Below, piece after piece: positions 1 through 5,912 of a stretch of DNA of 18,334 nt. The position numbers were made by a program, and so were the translations under genes. A model generated the notes under the pieces. It saw nothing but the letters and a program-made list of their open reading frames with translations, was not told the origin of the DNA and made no database searches. This stretch comes from an uncultured Collinsella sp. (GTDB taxonomy: Bacteria; Actinomycetota; Coriobacteriia; Coriobacteriales; Coriobacteriaceae). The DNA lies in contig UQPI01000044.1 in assembly GCA_900542945.1 (NCBI GenBank), forward strand, positions 1 to 18,334, read 5' to 3'. Positions within the stretch are counted from its first letter, which is position 1, and each line of letters opens with the position of its first letter.

Positions 1-21
1 GAGAGCACTTAATGTGCTCTC
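1..21. other. Small perfect hairpin at the left edge
   Basis: An 8-bp perfect inverted repeat (GAGAGCAC at 1-8, GTGCTCTC at 14-21) encloses a 5-nt loop. It is cut by the window edge, so its stem may be longer. It has no T-run on the right side. It could be part of a terminator for a gene to the left, or of an intergenic repeat. The rest of 22-95 holds no gene that I can support. Confidence 0.4.
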
Positions 22-55
22 CGTGCGAGCAGGACTGTCCGAACAGGCGATCAAA

Positions 56-86
56 CCCCGCGCCCCATCCCGGCGAGCGCTCGGGG
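56..86 (-). terminator. Possible weak terminator after manA
   Basis: Read on the minus strand just past the manA stop, CCCC and GCGC segments (77-86) can pair with GCGC and GGGG (56-63) across a two-base bulge. A short TTT follows. The stem is interrupted and the T-run poor, so this is only a candidate 3' end for the gntR-manA transcript. Confidence 0.3.
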
Positions 87-95
87 ATCGATAGC

Positions 96-1028
96 TTACA
101 GATGCGAGACGATCAGTTCCATCTTGCCTTCGAGGTCAATGTCGCTGACGGTGCTCGGAGCCAGCAGGTGGCTGCCCTTGTGGACGGGGTCGCCGCAGAC
201 GGTGCCTTCGCCGTCGATGACCGACAGACACATGAAGGGCCAGTGCTGGTCGAGGGTCTTGCTGCCGTTGACGCGCACGCGATCGACGGTGTAGCAGGGG
301 TTGGACTCGAGTTCGGTCACGCCGTCGACTTCGGGCGCGGTCACGGTGCCGTCGGTCGGGGCCTGAGAATCAAAGTCGATGCAGTCGAGACTCTGCTCAA
401 TGTGCAGGGGACGCAGTTTGCCGTCGGTGCCGGGACGGTCGTAGTCGTACAGGCGATACGTCACGTCGCTCGATTGCTGCGTCTCCAAAATGAGCGTGCC
501 GGTTTTAATAGCGTGCACGGTGCCCGAGTCAATCTGGAAAAAGTCGCCCTTGTGGATTGGGAGCACGTTGAGCATGTCGTCCCAGCGGCCGTCCTCGATC
601 ATCTGTGCGGCCTCGGTGCGGTCCTTGGCGCGCTGCCCGACGATAATCGTGGCGCCGGGCTCGCAGTCCAGCACATACCAGCACTCGGTCTTGCCCAGGC
701 TGCCGTTCTCGTGCTCGGCAGCGTACTCGTCGTTGGGATGAATCTGGATCGAAAGGTCGTCCTTGGCGTCCAGAATCTTAATGAGCAGCGGGAACTCCTT
801 GCCCTCGCAGTTGCCAAAGAGCTCGCGGTGCTCAGCCCACAGCCACGAGAGCGTGTGGCCGGCATACGGGCCCTCTGCAATCTGGCAGTCGCCGTTGGGA
901 TGGGCCGAGATGGCCCAGCACTCACCGATGGGACCCTCGGGAATGTCGTAACCAAATACGGTTTCGAGCTGGCGGCCGCCCCAGATCTTCTCGTGGAAGA
1001 TCGGCGTCAGTTTAATCAAATCGGACAT
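96..1028 (-). CDS. manA: Mannose-6-phosphate isomerase, class I (ManA)
   Basis: A cytoplasmic zinc enzyme that interconverts mannose 6-phosphate and fructose 6-phosphate, linking mannose use and GDP-mannose synthesis to glycolysis. The 310-residue protein matches the short Bacillus-type class I family. Visible features are the N-terminal FHEKIWGGRQL, the zinc-site motif QIHPND (Q95, H97), GKTECWYVLD (E115) and GDFFQIDSGTVHAI (H172), followed by ETQQSSDVTYRLYDYDR. I chose the ATG at 1028 because a GGGGG stretch (1036-1040) lies 7 nt upstream. An in-frame ATG at 1034 would add two residues but sits against that stretch, and a longer frame reaching 1091 adds non-homologous residues. It lies 75 nt downstream of the GntR gene in the same direction, so the two are probably co-transcribed. 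Confidence 0.95.
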   Translation of the reverse strand: MSDLIKLTPIFHEKIWGGRQLETVFGYDIPEGPIGECWAISAHPNGDCQIAEGPYAGHTLSWLWAEHRELFGNCEGKEFPLLIKILDAKDDLSIQIHPNDEYAAEHENGSLGKTECWYVLDCEPGATIIVGQRAKDRTEAAQMIEDGRWDDMLNVLPIHKGDFFQIDSGTVHAIKTGTLILETQQSSDVTYRLYDYDRPGTDGKLRPLHIEQSLDCIDFDSQAPTDGTVTAPEVDGVTELESNPCYTVDRVRVNGSKTLDQHWPFMCLSVIDGEGTVCGDPVHKGSHLLAPSTVSDIDLEGKMELIVSHL

Positions 1029-1035
1029 GTTCATA

Positions 1036-1040
1036 CCCCC
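1036..1040 (-). promoter_or_regulatory. Ribosome binding site deciding the manA start
   Basis: On the minus strand GGGGG lies 7 nt before the ATG at 1028 and only 1 nt before the alternative ATG at 1034. The spacing favours 1028. The site is a weak Shine-Dalgarno match (GGxGG type). Confidence 0.4.
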
Positions 1041-1103
1041 ATGGTGTTGCGCGGCCGCCCACTCTAAACGAGCCGTAACGAGCGCCCGCATGACTACAAA
1101 AAC

Positions 1104-1823
1104 CTATGCCAACGTTACGTTGTGCAGCTCAAAGCGGTCACCAACGTTGCGCGAGATCGAATGCTCAAAGGCGGTGCCGCTATCCAAAAAGCCAATCTGG
1201 TTGAGCTCGAGCAGGGGAGAGCCGGGTTTGGTGTCCAGGCGCTCAGCCTCTTCCTCGGTTGCCGCTACGGCGCGAATGGTGCGGTGGAAGCTCGAAATCT
1301 TCAGCCCGCATTGCTTGCGGATGAAGCTGTAGACCGATCCATACAGGTCTTTCTTTTTAAGGCCCGGAATCAGCTCGAGGGGCATGTAGGTGTACTCGAT
1401 AACGATGGGCTTCTCGTCGACCTGGCGCACGCGCACGATGTGATAGGCAAAGTCGTCCTCGGCAATTCCCAGCTGGGCAGCGACGTCTGCTGGCGGATTG
1501 ACAATCGAGAAATCGTAGACCACCGAGGTCACCTTCTCCCCGCGGTGCTCATACGAAAAGCCCTGGGAGCGATCGTTCTTGCCCTGGAAAAACGCCTGGC
1601 CGGGAAGCCCCGCCGTGCCCTTAACGTAGGTGCCCGATCCGCGCCGGCTGGTAACAAGACCTTCATCGGTAATCTGCTCAATAGCTCGTTTGACGGTGAT
1701 TTTGGAAACGCTATAGAGCTCGCAGAACTCAACGACGGTGGGCAGCTTGTCGCCCGGCTTTAGAGCGCCGTCCTCGATGCTTCGACGGATATCTGCAGCT
1801 ATTGCCTCGTATTTGGGAATCAT
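1104..1823 (-). CDS. GntR family (HutC subfamily) transcriptional regulator
   Basis: A DNA-binding regulator of 239 residues. Residues 1-70 form a GntR winged helix (IPKYEAIAADIRRSIEDG, then LKPGDKLPTVVEFCELYSVS, then a recognition helix with ITVKRAIEQI and the wing motif RRGSGTYV). Residues from about 90 to the end have the shape of a UTRA ligand-binding domain, including YHIVRVRQVDEKPIVIEYTY and PLLELNQIGF. UTRA domains of this subfamily commonly bind sugar phosphates or other small metabolites. The ATG at 1823 has a strong AAAGGAGG 4 nt upstream; a longer frame to 1871 is not needed. It precedes manA, so control of mannose or amino-sugar use is a reasonable inference, but the ligand cannot be read from the sequence. 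Confidence 0.9.
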   Translation of the reverse strand: MIPKYEAIAADIRRSIEDGALKPGDKLPTVVEFCELYSVSKITVKRAIEQITDEGLVTSRRGSGTYVKGTAGLPGQAFFQGKNDRSQGFSYEHRGEKVTSVVYDFSIVNPPADVAAQLGIAEDDFAYHIVRVRQVDEKPIVIEYTYMPLELIPGLKKKDLYGSVYSFIRKQCGLKISSFHRTIRAVAATEEEAERLDTKPGSPLLELNQIGFLDSGTAFEHSISRNVGDRFELHNVTLA

Positions 1824-1859
1824 GGAACCTCCTTTCCGGCTTGATTGAGTACAAACGAA

Positions 1860-1865
1860 AGTATA
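1860..1865 (-). promoter_or_regulatory. Possible -10 element for gntR-manA
   Basis: The minus strand reads TATACT here, 36 nt before the gntR start codon. The same TATACT hexamer lies upstream of two other genes in this window (6270 and 8076). No good -35 is found at 16-18 nt. An alternative minus-strand promoter, with TTGATA near 1936-1941, has a long spacer. Confidence 0.35.
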
Positions 1866-1943
1866 GTCCACGCCTAAGCATCCCTATTGCGTTTTTGAAA
1901 AGTTCGAGAAAGATATAATCAAAAAACGCTTTTCTATATCAAC

Positions 1944-1955
1944 TAGAGCGCTCTA
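1944..1955. promoter_or_regulatory. 12-bp perfect palindrome, candidate operator
   Basis: TAGAGCGCTCTA is a perfect palindrome in the AT-rich gap between the divergent gntR-manA pair and the glucokinase gene. Its place about 120 nt upstream of gntR, in a region with TATAAT (1914-1919) on the plus strand, fits a dimeric regulator site. It does not match a GntR or HutC operator that I can name. Confidence 0.35.
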
Positions 1956-2061
1956 AATGAATATACATTCGAATAATGTGGTATTGAGCAAATTGATCGG
2001 CTCGAAGATGGGGTTGGGCCGTTTTGCCGCCCAGCGAACCGAATCTCATGCCTTGCGTTTT

Positions 2062-2117
2062 CCCAGATAAAACCTGCCAAAACAAACCTGTCCCTTTTTG
2101 ACAGGTTTTTGCCTGGG
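2062..2117. repeat. Intergenic inverted repeat with GGGAC core (REP-like)
   Basis: The inner stem pairs AAACCTGTC (2084-2092) with GACAGGTTT (2100-2108) around a 7-nt loop. Outer arms CCCAG (2062-2066) and CTGGG (2113-2117) also pair. The right side runs into TTTTT, so it could end plus-strand transcripts. An extra copy of AAACCTG lies in the left half. On the minus strand the loop side reads GGGACAGG, the core shared with other intergenic repeats here. Confidence 0.5.
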
Positions 2118-2123
2118 GAGCGG

Positions 2124-2129
2124 TACCAT
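2124..2129 (+). promoter_or_regulatory. Possible -10 element for the glucokinase gene
   Basis: TACCAT within GGTACCATA lies 34 nt before the ATG. The same TA(C/T)CAT form recurs upstream of ppaC, tmk and the right-edge ORF. A TTGACA at 2098-2103 is 20 nt upstream, longer than the usual 17. Confidence 0.35.
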
Positions 2130-2163
2130 ACAGGCAATGTTTAAACGAGAAAGGTGGGCTCCC

Positions 2164-3117
2164 ATGGAACCTAAGCAGTACTACATCGGCATCGACGTTG
2201 GCGGCACTTCGGTTAAGGAAGGCCTGTTCGACGAGGACGGCAACCTGCTTGCCAAGGCCAGCGTGCCCACGCCTCCTATCGTTGACGCCGCGGGCTTTGC
2301 CGCGGTGACCGAGGCTATCGATCAGGTGATCGCCAAGGCACAGATTCCGCGCGCCTTTGTGGCGGGCATTGGTCTGGCCGTTCCGTGCCCCATCCCGGCT
2401 TCGGGCGATGCCAAGGTCAAGGCCAACATTGCTATCAACCTGCCTGAACTGAGGATTGCCATCCAGGAGCACTGCCCCGACGCGGTCGTTAAGTACGAAA
2501 ACGATGCCAACGCCGCTGCCATGGGCGAGGCCTGGCTCGGCTCTGCCAAGGGCGTACAGAACGTGGTGATGGTCACCATCGGTACCGGCGTGGGCGGTGG
2601 CGTTATCGTTAACGGCGACGTGGTATCGGGCGTTGTGGGTGCCGGCGGCGAGATTGGCCACATGTGCCTGAACCCCGAAGAGGAGCGCACCTGCGGCTGC
2701 GGCGGCCATGGCCACCTGGAGCAGTATTCCAGCGCCACCGGTGTGGTGAGCAACTACCTTGCCGAGTGCGAGAAAGCGGGCGTCGAGCCCATCGAGCTCA
2801 CCGGCCCCTCCGATTCCAAGGACGTGTTCCAAGCCTGCCGCGAGGGCGACAAGCTTGCGCTGGCCGCGGCCGATACCATGGCCGACTATCTCGGTCGCGC
2901 CCTGGCGCTCATTGCCAACGTGGTCGATCCCGAGATGTTCCTCATCGGCGGCGGCGCATCCGCCTCGGCCGACGTCTACCTCGACAAGGTCCGCGAGCAC
3001 TTTAAGCAGTACGCGCTTTCTGCCTCGCGCGAGACGCCCGTCAGGGTCGCCTCGCTCGGCAACGACGCCGGCATCATCGGTGCCGCCTACGTAGCCCTGC
3101 GCGCCGCCGGTAAATAG
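2164..3117 (+). CDS. ROK family glucokinase
   Basis: A cytoplasmic ATP-dependent sugar kinase, most likely glucokinase (glucose to glucose 6-phosphate), 317 residues. It shows the N-terminal phosphate loop GIDVGGTSVKEG (9-20), the catalytic Asp in ENDANAAAMGEAWLG (D114), the glycine-rich TIGTGVGGGVIVNGDVVSG, and the ROK signature with EIGHM (E163, H166) and CGCGGHGHLE (177-186). In most ROK kinases the structural zinc is held by one His and three Cys; here the third Cys position is His184. The C-terminal motif LIGGGAS is present. The ATG at 2164 has AAAGGTGG upstream; an in-frame start at 2098 falls inside the upstream repeat. Substrate specificity inside the ROK family is inferred. It lies next to the mannose isomerase operon, so the two may feed the same hexose pool. 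Confidence 0.9.
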   Translation: MEPKQYYIGIDVGGTSVKEGLFDEDGNLLAKASVPTPPIVDAAGFAAVTEAIDQVIAKAQIPRAFVAGIGLAVPCPIPASGDAKVKANIAINLPELRIAIQEHCPDAVVKYENDANAAAMGEAWLGSAKGVQNVVMVTIGTGVGGGVIVNGDVVSGVVGAGGEIGHMCLNPEEERTCGCGGHGHLEQYSSATGVVSNYLAECEKAGVEPIELTGPSDSKDVFQACREGDKLALAAADTMADYLGRALALIANVVDPEMFLIGGGASASADVYLDKVREHFKQYALSASRETPVRVASLGNDAGIIGAAYVALRAAGK

Positions 3118-3141
3118 CTGGTGCGGGGGCAGGTGGTGAAA

Positions 3142-3163
3142 GGGGGACAGGCTTCGTCCCTAA
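3142..3163. repeat. Short GGGAC inverted repeat
   Basis: GGGAC (3144-3148) and GTCCC (3156-3160) pair around AGGCTTC. It lies in the gap between the glucokinase and pyrophosphatase genes and shares GGGACAGG with the repeat at 2062-2117 (there on the minus strand). It has no T-run. Confidence 0.4.
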
Positions 3164-3232
3164 CCTCGCCTCAGCGCTTGCCCCAAATTGTGCCGCGACC
3201 CTTCCGTCTCATAAGGTTCGGCGTCAGCGTGC

Positions 3233-3238
3233 TACCAT
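3233..3238 (+). promoter_or_regulatory. Possible -10 element for ppaC
   Basis: TACCAT within GCTACCATAG lies 38 nt before the ATG. It is the same -10-like form seen at 2124 and 18168. No clear TTGACA-type -35 is seen. Confidence 0.35.
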
Positions 3239-3276
3239 AGCTACGTCCAAGTACATATATCAAGTGGAGGATATCC

Positions 3277-4200
3277 ATGGCAAACGTTCTTGTCTTTGGT
3301 CACCAGAACCCCGATAACGACGCCATCATGAGCGCCGTCGTCCTGTCCCAGCTGCTCAACCAGGTTGAGTATGCCGGCAACACCTACGAGGCCTGCGCCC
3401 TTGGTCAGCTTCCGGCCGAGTCCGCCAAGCTGCTTGCCGACGCCGGCATTGCCGAGCCCCGCGTGATCGAGTCCGTCGAGGCCGGCCAGCTCGTCGTCCT
3501 CACCGACCACAACGAGTCCGCCCAGTCTGTCGCCGGCCTTAAGGACGCCACGGTCTTTGGCGTCGTCGATCATCACCGCATCGGCGATTTCGAGACCGCC
3601 GGCCCGCTGCACTACATCTGCCTGCCCTGGGGTTCCAGCTGCACCATCGTCACCAAGCTCGCCGGCGTGCTCGGCGTTGAGCTTTCCGACGTCCAGGCCA
3701 AGCTGCTGCTCTCGGCCATGATGACCGATACGCTCATGCTCAAGAGTCCCACCACCACCGATGTCGACCGCGCTGTCGCCGCCAAGCTCGGCGAGCAGGT
3801 GGGTGTCGACCCGGTCAAGTTTGGCATGGAGGTCTTCCTCACCCGTCCGTCCGGCTCCTTCACCGCAGCCGAGATGGTCGGCAACGACATCAAGATGTTC
3901 GAGCCCGCCGGCAAGAAGCTGCTCATCGGCCAGTACGAGACCGTCGACAAGAGTCGTGCTCTCGGCATGATCGACGAGATTCGCGAGGCCATGCGTGCCT
4001 ACGCCGCCGAGAAGGGTGCCGACGGCATTGTCCTGTGCATCACCGACATCATGGAGGAGGGCTCGCAGGTCCTGCTCGAGGGCGAGACCGAGGCTGCTCA
4101 GAAGGGCCTGGGCATTGCTGACGAGCACGACGGCGTCTGGATGCCGGGTGTCCTTTCCCGTAAGAAGCAGGTCGCTGCCCCCATTATGGCCGCCTGCTAG
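3277..4200 (+). CDS. ppaC: Manganese-dependent inorganic pyrophosphatase
   Basis: A cytoplasmic class II (DHH-family) pyrophosphatase that hydrolyses pyrophosphate to two phosphates and so pulls nucleic acid, protein and activated-sugar synthesis forward. The 307 residues match the usual family length. Metal-binding motifs are all visible: FGHQNPDNDA (H9, D13, D15), VLTDHNE (D77), VVDHHRIGDF (D98, H99, H100) and MMTDTLMLKSPTTT (D151). The C-terminal DHHA2 domain carries the substrate-binding SRKKQ near residue 296. There is no CBS insertion, so this is the short unregulated form. GGAGG lies just upstream of the ATG. It is probably a single-gene unit: its own promoter-like element lies upstream and a strong terminator follows. 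Confidence 0.96.
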   Translation: MANVLVFGHQNPDNDAIMSAVVLSQLLNQVEYAGNTYEACALGQLPAESAKLLADAGIAEPRVIESVEAGQLVVLTDHNESAQSVAGLKDATVFGVVDHHRIGDFETAGPLHYICLPWGSSCTIVTKLAGVLGVELSDVQAKLLLSAMMTDTLMLKSPTTTDVDRAVAAKLGEQVGVDPVKFGMEVFLTRPSGSFTAAEMVGNDIKMFEPAGKKLLIGQYETVDKSRALGMIDEIREAMRAYAAEKGADGIVLCITDIMEEGSQVLLEGETEAAQKGLGIADEHDGVWMPGVLSRKKQVAAPIMAAC

Positions 4201-4219
4201 GTTTAGTTGACCAAACGCC

Positions 4220-4259
4220 ACGACCGGATCGCGGACGCCCCGCGCTCCGGTCGTTTTTT
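4220..4259 (+). terminator. Rho-independent terminator of ppaC
   Basis: ACGACCGGA (4220-4228) pairs with TCCGGTCGT (4246-4254). An inner stem CGCGG/CCGCG closes a 5-nt loop. TTTTTT follows at 4254-4259. It separates ppaC from nhaA, so nhaA needs its own promoter. Confidence 0.9.
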
Positions 4260-4285
4260 GTGCACGTCGCCGCGTCGTCTCTTGG

Positions 4286-4299
4286 ACAGGCGTGCCTGT
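4286..4299. promoter_or_regulatory. Palindrome in the nhaA promoter region
   Basis: ACAGGC-GT-GCCTGT is a perfect 6-2-6 inverted repeat. It lies just upstream of AATAAT (4311-4316), the best -10 match in this gap, and covers where the -35 would be. It may be a protein-binding site; nothing identifies the protein. Confidence 0.35.
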
Positions 4300-4310
4300 G
4301 CCGTTGAGCA

Positions 4311-4316
4311 AATAAT
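4311..4316 (+). promoter_or_regulatory. Possible -10 element for the nhaA leader
   Basis: AATAAT differs from TATAAT at one base. It would start transcription near 4323, giving a leader of about 145 nt before the nhaA ATG. There is no TTGACA at the expected distance. Confidence 0.35.
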
Positions 4317-4322
4317 GTTCAA

Positions 4323-4467
4323 CCTGTGGTTCCGCTTTTCGGCCGCGCTTGCGCGCTTGTCGCGCAGGGTAGGCTAGATGCAAGCGTAATACGTTAGAGC
4401 GCGGCGCCGCCATCTGGGCGGGCCGTGCTTTTTTAAGACGGGAGCTTTCCCGTGAAAGGAGCCGCCC
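4323..4467 (+). ncRNA. Structured nhaA 5' leader with switchable terminator, candidate riboswitch
   Basis: The leader contains two mutually exclusive structures. First, 4342-4349 (GCCGCGCU) can pair with 4398-4405 (AGCGCGGC), closing a domain that holds a hairpin at 4351-4365 (GCGCG/CGCGC), a purine-rich joiner near 4366-4380, and a weak hairpin at 4382-4395. Second, 4399-4411 can instead form the intrinsic terminator that ends in UUUUUU at 4434. A third small hairpin (ACGGGA at 4438-4443, UCCCGU at 4448-4453) abuts the Shine-Dalgarno at 4455-4460. This layout is that of a transcriptional switch. Riboswitches for Li+ (nhaA-I and nhaA-II motifs) and Na+ are known upstream of cation antiporter genes, but I cannot match their consensus from memory. 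Confidence 0.55.
4399..4434 (+). terminator. Intrinsic terminator inside the nhaA leader
   Basis: GCGCGGC (4399-4405) pairs with GCCGTGC (4422-4428), with one G-U pair, and CCGCC (4407-4411) with GGCGG (4417-4421). G4406 is bulged and the loop is ATCTG. TTTTTT follows. It lies 33 nt before the nhaA start codon and downstream of the ppaC terminator, so its natural role is attenuation of nhaA rather than ending ppaC. Confidence 0.8.
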
Positions 4468-5826
4468 ATGGCAGCAACTGAGCAGCTGTTCAATGTTCGT
4501 GAGCGCAAGCGCTTTGAACGTCACGACATCTGGGAGCGCATTGCCGAGAACGGCACCATTTCTGCCGCCGTCATGGTGATCGCCGCCATCGCCGCCGTCA
4601 TCTGCGCCAATACCGATGCCTACGAGGCCATCCATCACTTTTTGGAGACCCCGCTGTATGTGGGTCTGGGCAACCTTACGGCTGGTCTCACCGTTGAGCT
4701 TTTCGTCAACGACTTCCTCATGGCGATTTTCTTTTTGTTGGTGGGCATTGAGCTTAAGTACGAGATGACGGTCGGCGAGCTCAAGAATCCGCGTCAGGCC
4801 ATGCTTCCCATGTTGGCGGCCGTGGGCGGCGTCGTCGTTCCCGCCTGCATCTACCTGATCTTTAACCATGCCGGCGCCCGCAACGGTTGGGCCATCCCCA
4901 TGGCAACCGATATTGCCTTTGCGCTGGGCGTGCTGTCGCTTTTGGGCAATCGCGTGCCCAACGGCGTGCGCGTGTTCTTCTCGACGCTCGCCATCGCCGA
5001 CGACCTGATCTCCATCGCCGCCATCGCCATCTTCTACGGTCAGAGCCCCAATCCGTTTTGGTTGGGCGCCGCCGCGCTTGTGACCTGCGCGCTCGTGTGG
5101 CTCAACAAGACGCAGCACTACCGCCTTGCCCCGTATTCGGTACTGGGTCTGCTGTTGTGGTTCTGCATGTTCAAGAGCGGCGTGCACGCTACGCTTGCTG
5201 GTGTCATCTTGGCCTTTACCATCCCGGCCAAGTGCGGTGTCAAGCTCGATAGCCTCACCGATTGGTTGGGCGAGTGCCTGCCGCTGCTCGATGATCGCTA
5301 CGACGACGAGGCGCACATCCTGGGCCAGCATGACTTTACCGTCTCGACCACCAAGGTCGAGCGCGTCATGCACCGCGTGACCCCGCCGCTCATCCGCATG
5401 GAGCGTCTGATCTCCACGCCGGTCAACTTCGTGATCCTGCCGATCTTTGCGTTCGTGAACGCGCAGGTTCGCCTGGTGGGCGTGGACATGAGCACGCTGC
5501 TCACCGACCCGGTGACGCTCGGCGTGTACTTTGGCATGCTGCTGGGCAAGCCGATCGGTATCTTTGGCATGACGTTTGCCCTGGTTAAACTCAAGATTTC
5601 CGAGTTGCCGCATAATGTCAACTGGCACATGATCGCCGGTGTGGGCATTCTGGGCGGTATCGGCTTTACCATGTCGATCCTCATCAGCGGCCTCGCCTTC
5701 CCGACGGCCCAGTTTGAGGTCTTGGCCGCAAAGGCCGCCATTCTTGCCGGCTCTGTCACCGCGGCCGTGCTGGGCATGATCTACATGAGTGTGATCTGCA
5801 AGCACCCCGCGCCCAAGGACGAGTAA
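4468..5826 (+). CDS. nhaA: Na+/H+ antiporter NhaA
   Basis: An inner-membrane secondary transporter that exports Na+ (or Li+) in exchange for protons and serves salt and pH homeostasis. It is 452 residues, longer than the roughly 390 of E. coli NhaA. The family core is clear: NDFLMAIFFLLVGIELKYE (81-99), MATDIAFALGVLSLLG with T147-D148, the ion-binding Asp pair in LAIADDL (D178, D179), SGVHATLAGVILAF, LILPIFAF-like FVILPIFAFVNAQV, and GKPIGI with K361. These correspond to E. coli D133, D163, D164 and K300. The extra length is a hydrophilic N-terminus of about 25 residues and an insertion at about 265-305 between helices VIII and IX, rich in Asp, Glu and His. GAAAGGA precedes the ATG. Confidence 0.96.
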   Translation: MAATEQLFNVRERKRFERHDIWERIAENGTISAAVMVIAAIAAVICANTDAYEAIHHFLETPLYVGLGNLTAGLTVELFVNDFLMAIFFLLVGIELKYEMTVGELKNPRQAMLPMLAAVGGVVVPACIYLIFNHAGARNGWAIPMATDIAFALGVLSLLGNRVPNGVRVFFSTLAIADDLISIAAIAIFYGQSPNPFWLGAAALVTCALVWLNKTQHYRLAPYSVLGLLLWFCMFKSGVHATLAGVILAFTIPAKCGVKLDSLTDWLGECLPLLDDRYDDEAHILGQHDFTVSTTKVERVMHRVTPPLIRMERLISTPVNFVILPIFAFVNAQVRLVGVDMSTLLTDPVTLGVYFGMLLGKPIGIFGMTFALVKLKISELPHNVNWHMIAGVGILGGIGFTMSILISGLAFPTAQFEVLAAKAAILAGSVTAAVLGMIYMSVICKHPAPKDE

Positions 5827-5843
5827 AAGCACATACAAGTTTA

Positions 5844-5881
5844 AAAACGCCGCCTGTGAACACCATCACAGGCGGCGTTTT
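5844..5881. terminator. Bidirectional terminator between nhaA and the 84-residue gene
   Basis: A perfect 16-bp stem (5844-5859 with 5866-5881) has an ACACCA loop. AAAA on the left arm and TTTT on the right give a U-run in both directions. It serves the convergent genes nhaA and the small minus-strand gene. Confidence 0.92.
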
Positions 5882-5885
5882 AATC

Positions 5886-5896
5886 ATTGGGGACGT
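5886..5896. repeat. GGGGACGTTC fragment (REP-like core)
   Basis: TTGGGGACGTTC follows the terminator directly. GGGACGTTC is identical to the core of the arms of the repeat at 13320-13377, which also follows a terminator directly. Only one half is present here. Confidence 0.3.
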
Positions 5897-5912
5897 TCTT
5901 AAACGACTAGGG

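Noticed and set aside
12..1067. 351-codon plus-strand frame opposite manA
   Set aside because: manA has all its zinc-site motifs on the minus strand; the plus product has none.
1895..1919. Plus-strand promoter TTGAAA ... TATAAT
   Set aside because: The spacer is only 13 nt and 245 nt of non-coding sequence would follow before the next gene. TATAAT alone is not enough.
2084..2110. Reading the stem-loop as a leader attenuator of the glucokinase gene
   Set aside because: The -10-like element lies downstream of it, so it is probably not in the transcript. No alternative pairing partner is evident.
1939..3000. 353-codon minus-strand frame opposite the glucokinase gene
   Set aside because: Antisense to a clear ROK kinase, repetitive in composition and spanning the intergenic repeat.
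3241..5838. 865-codon open frame on the minus strand across ppaC and nhaA
   Set aside because: It is antisense to two certain genes and runs through a terminator and leader. Its product is low-complexity with many His, Asp and Gly and no domain. Such frames arise from the G/C bias at third codon positions.
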